From CAKVLS01 sp045534265 (GTDB lineage Bacteria; Bacillota; Clostridia; Christensenellales; UBA1242), in contig JAZSJH010000005.1 of assembly GCA_045534265.1 (NCBI GenBank), positions 186,001 through 250,000 on the forward strand: a DNA stretch of 64,000 nucleotides, read 5' to 3'. The notes below the pieces were generated by a model, which had not been told where the DNA came from, did no database searches, and was given only the letters and a program-made list of their open reading frames with translations. A program made the translations under genes and the position numbers. This document shows positions 57,635 through 64,000 of the stretch, in pieces (positions within the stretch are counted from its first letter, which is position 1; each line of letters opens with the position of its first letter).

Positions 57635-58912
57635 ATGGAAGTAAAAACAAAAACTTATGAAAGCGGATTAAGACTTATTGTTGCTAATATGCCAGACAGC
57701 AGAGCAGTGTCAACTTTTTTTGGGATTAACACCGGCAGTGTAAACGAAAATGAAAATAACAATGGCATTTCACACGTTATCGAACATATGACTTTTAAGG
57801 GAACAAAACTTCGTAGCGCCGAACAAATCAGCACCGAACTTGAGTCTTTAGGGGCAAATATCAATGCTTTTACTAGCAGATATATCACTTGCTATTATGG
57901 TAGTTGTATAAAGGAAAATGCTGAAAAATGCTTTGAAATCTTTTCAGATATGATACTAAATTCTCAGTATGATGAAGAAGAATTAAAGAAAGAGCTAAAG
58001 GTTATATTTGAAGAAATTGACATGTACGAAGACGACCCTGGCTCTGTTGCATATGACAAATATAATGAAATTTTCTTTGAAAATACAAAGCTTGAAAAAT
58101 CTGTCATTGGCACAAAAAAGGTCCTAAAAGCCCTAAAAAGACAAGATCTTGTCGATTACATAAACAAATTTTACGTACCACACAATATGGTTGTATCATT
58201 TGCTGGTGGAATAACATTTGAAGAAGCTGACCAAATGGTTTCTAAATATTTCAACTGTGGCTTTAAGACAAAAAATGCTCCAATTTTACCATATATAACA
58301 AAAGATATGCTTTTGCCTAAACAAAAGTTTGTTTGTCAAAAGAAAGACATTTCGCAGACACACATTGTGCTTGGTTATCCTACAGAAAATGTTTATAGCG
58401 ATAATGCCGCCGCCATCAATGTTCTTTCATTTATTTTGGGTGGGGGTATGAGTTCTAGACTATTTGTAAGAATTAGAGAAAAACTAGGTCTTGTATATAG
58501 CATTAATGCTATGCCAGAGTTGTTTGATATAGCAGGTAATATTATTATCAGCCTTGCAACAAACCACACAAATCAAGAACTAGCCCTAAAGTCAATTAGA
58601 GAAGAGATTGATAATATCGCCCAAAATGGCGTAACACAAGCCGAAATTGACAAAGCAAAAACCTTCTGCAAAAGTATGATTGTAATGTCTTCTGAAACAA
58701 CAACAAACATTGCTCGTCACAATGCATCTAATGTTATGCAATTTGGCAGACATAAGACAATAGATGACAGAATAGATGAGATAAATAAAGTAACTTTAGA
58801 ACAAGTTAACACCCTTGCAAAAGAGATTTTTAGTAGCGAAAATTATTGTATGGCAATAGTATCCGATAATCCTAATAAAGACGGTATGAAAATCTATAAC
58901 AAATCAATCTAA
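57635..58912 (+). CDS. M16-family zinc peptidase (MlpA/YmxG-like)
   Basis: 425 residues, insulinase/mitochondrial processing peptidase fold. The inverted zinc motif is HVIEHMTFKGT (about residue 47), with the third ligand Glu in LKVIFEEIDMYEDDPG. The C-terminal half has the R/Y pair (LFVRIREKLGLVYSI). No signal peptide, so cytoplasmic. It corresponds to the mlpA gene after ylxY in Bacillus. AGGAG SD. Terminator follows. Confidence 0.93.
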   Translation: MEVKTKTYESGLRLIVANMPDSRAVSTFFGINTGSVNENENNNGISHVIEHMTFKGTKLRSAEQISTELESLGANINAFTSRYITCYYGSCIKENAEKCFEIFSDMILNSQYDEEELKKELKVIFEEIDMYEDDPGSVAYDKYNEIFFENTKLEKSVIGTKKVLKALKRQDLVDYINKFYVPHNMVVSFAGGITFEEADQMVSKYFNCGFKTKNAPILPYITKDMLLPKQKFVCQKKDISQTHIVLGYPTENVYSDNAAAINVLSFILGGGMSSRLFVRIREKLGLVYSINAMPELFDIAGNIIISLATNHTNQELALKSIREEIDNIAQNGVTQAEIDKAKTFCKSMIVMSSETTTNIARHNASNVMQFGRHKTIDDRIDEINKVTLEQVNTLAKEIFSSENYCMAIVSDNPNKDGMKIYNKSI

Positions 58913-58940
58913 AAGTAGGTCGCAAGACCTGCTTTTTTTG
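58911..58940 (+). terminator. Terminator after the M16 peptidase gene
   Basis: AAAGTAGGTC pairs with GACCTGCTTT around GCAA (one G-U pair), followed by T7. Confidence 0.88.
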
Positions 58941-58973
58941 TCAAAAAATTATCATAAATGTAAACCAATTCGT

Positions 58974-59003
58974 TTGTATTAAAATTGCCTTGTATGATAT
59001 AAT
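58974..59003 (+). promoter_or_regulatory. ftsK operon promoter
   Basis: TTGTAT (58974-58979), 18-base spacer, TATAAT (58998-59003). Confidence 0.7.
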
Positions 59004-59031
59004 TACTATAGTATATTTTGAGGTGAGTGCT

Positions 59032-62000
59032 TTGGTAAATTACACGCAAAAAAATGTTAATACAAAGAAAAAATATCCAAAGAGCAAAATACTTGGTATA
59101 GTACTTGTTTCTGTATCGTTATTTATGTTGCTATTTACATCTGTAAACTGGCTATATTTTATAAAAAGCTTCTTTTTGGGCACTTTTGGTGTTATGTGTT
59201 ATCCAGTGTTTGCCTTTATGCTTTTGTTTGGGGTGGCTTTTTTGACAGGGCGAAAGTTTGTTATGTCAAAAAAATACCTAATTTATCTATTATCAGCATT
59301 CCTTTGCATTATTGCAATATTCCATATCATTTTTACGGCAAAACTTGACAACTCTAGCTTCGGTAAATTCTTGGCCGATTGTTACAATACAAAGTTTACC
59401 CCAGGCGGACTTTTGATTGGCTTGTTTACTTATCCAGTTACAGGTCTTCTAAATAGTGTAGCAGGTGGGGTTTTGTATGGCATTATCCTAGCTGTAATTA
59501 TCGCTTTGATTATTGATTACCTATACGCATTTAGACAATATTCAAAACTTTTAGAATTAAAAGCTCCACAAGAAGAGCCTGAAGAAATTACGCCTAATGA
59601 GCCACAACAAGTAGCTCCACAATTATTCCAAACAATTATTGATCAAAAACAAGAACCACAAGAAGAAGTTTTTGAAGAGGAAGAAGAGATTGAGAAGGAG
59701 CCTGCAAGACCAATAGAGCTTAGCCCTAGAGAAATTGCAAGACAAAGGCTAAATCTTGGCTCTAAACTTACTCAAGAAATTACTGAAGAAGAAAAACCAA
59801 AGAAGTCTTTGTTTGATACAAAGTTAGATACCGCAGAAGAATTTATGGGTAGGGGTATTGTAGATAATAAACCACCAAAAATTAATGACGAAAAGAAATC
59901 AGATGGCAAAGATTATTTGCGTGATTTTATTAACAAAACATATGGTATAGAAACCAAACCAAACAACGTTAATATAATCAATAATAGCAATTACTCAAAT
60001 GCCTTTACAAAAAAAGAAGAAGTAAAAATTGAGCCTACTATTCAAACTCAAGAAAAGACTCCTGTTAGCCCAATTATTACAAACACAGAGTTTGCTCCAA
60101 AACAAGCTTTTAGTCAAAGCAAGCCAAAAATTGAACAAACTCAAACATCATTTGATTCTTTCTTTGAACCAAAAAAGGTTGAGCCTATCATAGAAAAGCC
60201 AATAGAGCAAAAGCCTTTGTTTGAATCAAAAATGGAATCTGTTGTCCCTGTAAAAGAAGAAACAAACAACATAATTTCTTTTGATGACGAAGAAGAAAAA
60301 CCAAAAGGCATCAGCCCACTTAATCCAAAAGCTTACGAAGTAGAAGATAGCTTTGACACTCCACCGGTTGATGATGACGAAATAAAGCCAGTTGTGGAGC
60401 CTATCAAGCCAGAAATTATCATTGATAATTCAGCCCAAATAGCAACTGCAAATCCTATTTCAAATTCTTTACAAAAAGATGTCGAACTTAATGTTGATGC
60501 TCCACCGGTTAATAATGGAATTGATATCAATTATGTTCAACAATTTATCCGCGGAACAGAGAAGAAAAAACAGAAACCAGTTAGAAAATACACTAAACCT
60601 TCTAACTACGTACGCCCACCGCTAGATTTATTAACTGTCAAGTCTGTAGACCCATCAGCTCATAGCAGTGACGAACAAGAAAAAGCAGCCGCTCTTGAAA
60701 ATCTACTTGCTCAATTCAAAATCGAAGCAAAGGTTATCGGTATAAGACGTGGCGCAGCTGTTACTAGATACGAACTACAAATGCCACTTGGTATAACAGT
60801 AAATAAAATTAGCCAACACGCCAACGATATTGCAATGGTTTTAAGATCAAATGGTGATGTAAGAATTCAAACACCTATCCGTGGTAAAGCCGCTGTTGGT
60901 GTCGAAGTTCCAAACGATACCGTAGATACAGTAGGCCTAAGAGATATTTTGGAATCTCCAAAATTTACCGAAGCTACTTGTCCTTTGACTTTTGGTCTAG
61001 GAAAAGACGTTGACGGCAGTGTATTTACTTGTGATATTCATGACGCAACACACCTTTTGGTTGCAGGTAGTACAAAATCTGGTAAGAGTGTATGTCTAAA
61101 TGCACTTATTGTTAGCTTGCTATATAAGGCAAGTCCAGATGATTTGAAACTTATTCTTATCGACCCTAAAAAGGTTGAGTTTAAGTCATTTAACTATCTT
61201 CCACATATGCTTGTTCCTACAGCTATTACAGAAGCTAAAAAAGCTCTTAACGCTTTTGATTGGCTTATTATGGAAATGGAAAATCGTTACCAAATGATGG
61301 AAGATCAATATGTAAGAAATCTAGAAGAGTATAACGACCTAGACAAGGTACACAATGGCGAACTTCCAAAACTTCCATACATTGTACTTATCGTTGACGA
61401 ATACGCCGACCTTCAAGATAGCTTGCCTAAGAAAACTGACCTTGAAGAAAGAATTAGAAGACTTGCAGCTAAAGCAAGAGCTGCTGGTATTCACCTTATT
61501 ATTGCAACTCAAAGACCATCTGTTAACGTTGTTACTGGTGTTATTAAAAACAACCTTCCAACAAAGATTGCTTTTGCCGTTGGTGATAACCAAAGTTCAA
61601 GAACAATCTTGGGCGTAGGTGGTGCTGAAAAACTACTTGGTAGGGGTGATATGTTGTATTCATTCAATAACCAAGAGCCAACACGTGTTCAAGGTGCATT
61701 TATAACAACCGAAGAAGTAAACAATATTTGTAACTTTGTAAGAGAAAACAACCTTCAAGACTTTGATGAAGATATCGAAGCAGAAATTAATTCTGACAAA
61801 GTAGACGCTCAAGACCCGGGCGCAGACGGCGGATCATCTAATGACACTTGGGACCCACTTATGAAAGAAGCGGTAAGATTTGTTATCGAAATACAAAGAG
61901 CATCTTCATCTATCGTTCAAAGAAAGTTTGCTATAGGCTATAACAGAGCAGCTCGCATTACAGATCAAATGTATGCTGCAAAATTTATAGGTCCTAGCGA

Positions 62001-62073
62001 AGGTGGCTCAAAACCAAGAGCCGTATATATTACAAAAGAGCAATTTAGCGAAATATTTGGAGAAGAATTCTAA
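59032..62073 (+). CDS. ftsK: DNA translocase FtsK/SpoIIIE
   Basis: Pumps chromosomal DNA through the division or sporulation septum. Four membrane helices lie in about residues 20-170. A long acidic, Pro/Gln-rich linker (about 175-545) is followed by the motor domain with Walker A VAGSTKSGKSVCL (about residue 680) and Walker B IVLIVDEYADL. RVQGAF and a C-terminal gamma winged helix (FVIEIQRASSSIVQRKF) complete it. TTG 59032 is proposed as start: AGGTG lies six bases upstream and the first residues are VNYTQKN. The TTG at 58990 overlaps the promoter. 1013 residues. Confidence 0.94.
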   Translation: MVNYTQKNVNTKKKYPKSKILGIVLVSVSLFMLLFTSVNWLYFIKSFFLGTFGVMCYPVFAFMLLFGVAFLTGRKFVMSKKYLIYLLSAFLCIIAIFHIIFTAKLDNSSFGKFLADCYNTKFTPGGLLIGLFTYPVTGLLNSVAGGVLYGIILAVIIALIIDYLYAFRQYSKLLELKAPQEEPEEITPNEPQQVAPQLFQTIIDQKQEPQEEVFEEEEEIEKEPARPIELSPREIARQRLNLGSKLTQEITEEEKPKKSLFDTKLDTAEEFMGRGIVDNKPPKINDEKKSDGKDYLRDFINKTYGIETKPNNVNIINNSNYSNAFTKKEEVKIEPTIQTQEKTPVSPIITNTEFAPKQAFSQSKPKIEQTQTSFDSFFEPKKVEPIIEKPIEQKPLFESKMESVVPVKEETNNIISFDDEEEKPKGISPLNPKAYEVEDSFDTPPVDDDEIKPVVEPIKPEIIIDNSAQIATANPISNSLQKDVELNVDAPPVNNGIDINYVQQFIRGTEKKKQKPVRKYTKPSNYVRPPLDLLTVKSVDPSAHSSDEQEKAAALENLLAQFKIEAKVIGIRRGAAVTRYELQMPLGITVNKISQHANDIAMVLRSNGDVRIQTPIRGKAAVGVEVPNDTVDTVGLRDILESPKFTEATCPLTFGLGKDVDGSVFTCDIHDATHLLVAGSTKSGKSVCLNALIVSLLYKASPDDLKLILIDPKKVEFKSFNYLPHMLVPTAITEAKKALNAFDWLIMEMENRYQMMEDQYVRNLEEYNDLDKVHNGELPKLPYIVLIVDEYADLQDSLPKKTDLEERIRRLAAKARAAGIHLIIATQRPSVNVVTGVIKNNLPTKIAFAVGDNQSSRTILGVGGAEKLLGRGDMLYSFNNQEPTRVQGAFITTEEVNNICNFVRENNLQDFDEDIEAEINSDKVDAQDPGADGGSSNDTWDPLMKEAVRFVIEIQRASSSIVQRKFAIGYNRAARITDQMYAAKFIGPSEGGSKPRAVYITKEQFSEIFGEEF

Positions 62074-62074
62074 T

Positions 62075-63406
62075 ATGGAAAAAACAAAAAAGACAAATAG
62101 CAAGTTTGTTAGAAAAGTAGGTTTTGTGTCGCTTGGTTGTGACAAAAACCGTGTCGATACTGAAAAAATAATGACAAACTTAGTAAACAACGGATTTGAA
62201 ATTGTCGGAAACCCAGCCGAAGCCCACGTCATAGTTATTAATACTTGTGCATTTTTGCTAAAGGCAAGAGAAGAAGCAACAAATACAATTCTTGAGATGG
62301 CTCAATACAAAATTGACAATCTAGAAAAGATTATAGTTGTTGGCTGTCTTCCTATGCTAGAAGATGGTCTTGAAGCTGATTTCCCAGAAGTTGATGCTTT
62401 TGTAAAAGCTCAAGATTATGACAAAATCCCAGAGATTATCTTTAATCTATACAATCACAAGCCAAACAAGGTAGAAGAAATTGTAAAGGCAAGACTACTT
62501 ACAACACCAAAACATATTGCATACCTTAAGATTTCTGATGGTTGTGATAATTTCTGTACCTATTGCAAAATCCCATACATTAGGGGAAGATATGCATCAG
62601 TCCCTATGGAAAAACTTGTTGAAGAAGCAACACTTCTTGCCGAAAAAGGCGTAAAAGAATTGATCTTAGTTGCTCAAGACGTTACAAGATATGGTATAGA
62701 TATTTACCACGAACTAAAACTTGTTGAGCTGTTGCAAGCTTTGTCAAAAATAAACGGAATAGAATGGATAAGACTTCATTATTGCTATCCAGAACTTATT
62801 GATGACAAACTTATTAAAGAAATCAAAACCAACAAAAAAATTGTTAAATACATTGATATACCTATGCAGCACGCAAGCTCAAAGATTCTTAGAGCAATGA
62901 ACAGAAAAAGTGATGAGAACTCTTTATCAAAGCTGATATATAAGCTAAGAAAAGAAATCCCAAACATAATAATCAGGTCAACATTTATGGTAGGCTTCCC
63001 GGGCGAAACTAAAGAAGACTTTAAGATATTGTGCGACTTTTTGAAAGAGTTTCAACTAGATAACGTAGGTTTCTTTGCATATTCTAGAGAAGAAGGTACA
63101 GTATCTTACGGAATGCGCAAACAAATTTGTGGTATCACAAAACATAGAAGACTACGCAAAGCTCAAAGAATTCAATCAGCTATTGCATACAACTTAAACA
63201 AAGCCAACATAAACAAGACTTTCAAGGTTGTTTGTGACGGATATGATGTAAGAAACAATATTTATCTCGGCAGATCATATATGAGCTCTCCAGATGTAGA
63301 CTTTTATATCTACTTCCATTCTACAGAGCCAGTTGCTCAAGGCGACTTTGTCGACGTAAAAATTATAGACATAAGCAAAGATTATTTATTAGGAGTGAAA
63401 CAATAA
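62075..63406 (+). CDS. rimO: Ribosomal protein uS12 methylthiotransferase RimO
   Basis: Radical-SAM enzyme that adds a methylthio group to an Asp of S12. UPF0004 domain: VGFVSLGCDKNRVDTEKIM and INTCAFLLKAREEA. Cluster motif CDNFCTYCKIPYIRGRYAS. TRAM domain at the C terminus. SLGCDKNxVD distinguishes RimO from MtaB/MiaB. 443 residues from ATG 62075, one base after the ftsK stop; GGAGAAG inside ftsK is the SD. Ends overlapping the pgsA start by one base. Confidence 0.96.
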   Translation: MEKTKKTNSKFVRKVGFVSLGCDKNRVDTEKIMTNLVNNGFEIVGNPAEAHVIVINTCAFLLKAREEATNTILEMAQYKIDNLEKIIVVGCLPMLEDGLEADFPEVDAFVKAQDYDKIPEIIFNLYNHKPNKVEEIVKARLLTTPKHIAYLKISDGCDNFCTYCKIPYIRGRYASVPMEKLVEEATLLAEKGVKELILVAQDVTRYGIDIYHELKLVELLQALSKINGIEWIRLHYCYPELIDDKLIKEIKTNKKIVKYIDIPMQHASSKILRAMNRKSDENSLSKLIYKLRKEIPNIIIRSTFMVGFPGETKEDFKILCDFLKEFQLDNVGFFAYSREEGTVSYGMRKQICGITKHRRLRKAQRIQSAIAYNLNKANINKTFKVVCDGYDVRNNIYLGRSYMSSPDVDFYIYFHSTEPVAQGDFVDVKIIDISKDYLLGVKQ

Positions 63407-64000
63407 TGAATTTACCAAACAAAATAACATTAACAAGAATGATATCAATACCATTTATAGCATTTTTCTATCTAGCAGACTTTATTCCAGGTGGCTGGGG
63501 CAAAATCACTGCATTTATCTTATTTGTAATTACAGGCGTTACTGACTTTTTGGACGGATATATCGCCAGAAAATACAATCTAGTTACTGACTTTGGTAAG
63601 TTCCTAGATCCAATTGCTGACAAAATACATATGTGTACAGGACTTTTGCTAGTTGTTGCTGACGGAACACTTATTGCTCCATATGGCGTAATTATGGCAA
63701 TTATTATTATCGCAAGAGAATTTATCGTATCAGCACTAAGACTTATCGCTGTTACAAAAAATGTTGTTTTAGCAGCTGATATGCTTGGAAAAATCAAAGC
63801 AAACTTCCAATCAATCGGTATTGGCGTATTTATGTTTTTAGCTATCAATACTGTTAGACCATTCCTTGGTGGAGCAGCACTTGTTATCGAAATTATAGGT
63901 CTTGTATTAATGGGACTTGCAACAATCTTTACAGTATGGTCAGCAGCAAATTATCTAATCAAAAACAGACAAGTATTATCTGAAACTAAAAAAGAAGAGA
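63406..64000 (+). CDS. pgsA: CDP-diacylglycerol-glycerol-3-phosphate 3-phosphatidyltransferase (partial)
   Basis: Makes phosphatidylglycerol phosphate. The N terminus MNLPNKITLTRMISIPF is typical. The CDP-alcohol phosphotransferase signature D-x2-DG-x2-AR-x8-G-x3-D-x3-D is complete in DFLDGYIARK...DFGKFLDPIAD. Several membrane helices follow, and about 198 codons are present before the window ends without a stop; a Lys/Glu-rich tail has begun, so little is missing. SD AGGAGTG in rimO. Third gene of ftsK-rimO-pgsA. Confidence 0.95.
   Translation, partial: MNLPNKITLTRMISIPFIAFFYLADFIPGGWGKITAFILFVITGVTDFLDGYIARKYNLVTDFGKFLDPIADKIHMCTGLLLVVADGTLIAPYGVIMAIIIIAREFIVSALRLIAVTKNVVLAADMLGKIKANFQSIGIGVFMFLAINTVRPFLGGAALVIEIIGLVLMGLATIFTVWSAANYLIKNRQVLSETKKEE

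Noticed and set aside
59032..60600. Long acidic, Pro/Gln-rich stretch in FtsK as a possible fusion or insertion
   Set aside because: Low-complexity linkers of this size between membrane and motor domains are normal in FtsK.

Overview
The window is 64 kb of AT-rich bacterial chromosome with Firmicute (Bacillota, Clostridia-like) gene order. Evidence for this is the dnaK-dnaJ-rsmE-mtaB-rpsU order, priA-def-fmt-rsmB-rlmN-rsgA-rpe-spoVM followed by an Asp23 gene and fakA, ytxC next to a T-box-controlled thrS, infC-rpmI-rplT, ruvCAB-queA-tgt-yajC-secDF, and rpsO-pnp-ylxY-mlpA-ftsK-rimO-pgsA. The sporulation-linked genes spoVM, ytxC and ylxY point to a spore former or a recent descendant of one. 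I cannot name the genus. I found no prophage, insertion sequence, CRISPR array or rRNA. Every gene I can support lies on the + strand.

Layout. 0-4.3 kb: chaperone and RNA-modification genes, rpsU, one orphan gene. 4.4-18.7 kb: DNA repair and replication (pcrA, ligA, priA), rpoZ, protein maturation (def, fmt), rRNA modification (rsmB, rlmN), ribosome assembly (rsgA), rpe, a 31-codon spoVM, an Asp23 protein and fakA. 18.8-19.8 kb: a 34-residue Cys/Lys peptide and a Val-Gly-Cys-Leu tRNA cluster. 19.8-28.8 kb: accessory genes, namely two tandem YwaF-like membrane proteins (the first with a G10 tract), nucleotide hydrolases, a PH-domain protein, an S66 peptidase, a sugar epimerase and an HtrA-like lipoprotein. 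28.9-35.8 kb: a block of four unrecognised genes interleaved with fhs and pnuC; two of them share an almost identical 3' end and two look related in sequence. 35.9-41.2 kb: ytxC, T-box, thrS, a PHP phosphoesterase, an orphan VbhA-like antitoxin, and infC-rpmI-rplT. 41.3-64 kb: housekeeping operons for RNA methylation, recombination, queuosine, protein export, RNA decay, DNA translocation and phospholipid synthesis; pgsA runs off the right edge.

Signals. Most promoters match TTGACA/TATAAT with a 16-18 base spacer, and most operons end in a U-tailed hairpin. Several transcription units have a -10 hexamer only 6-7 bases before the ATG and no Shine-Dalgarno sequence, which predicts leaderless mRNAs (rsmE, pcrA, an orphan gene, ytxC, ylxY). 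infC starts with AUU. The block at 28.9-35.8 kb, with its shared C-terminal tail and promoters embedded in terminators, is the best candidate for something undescribed.
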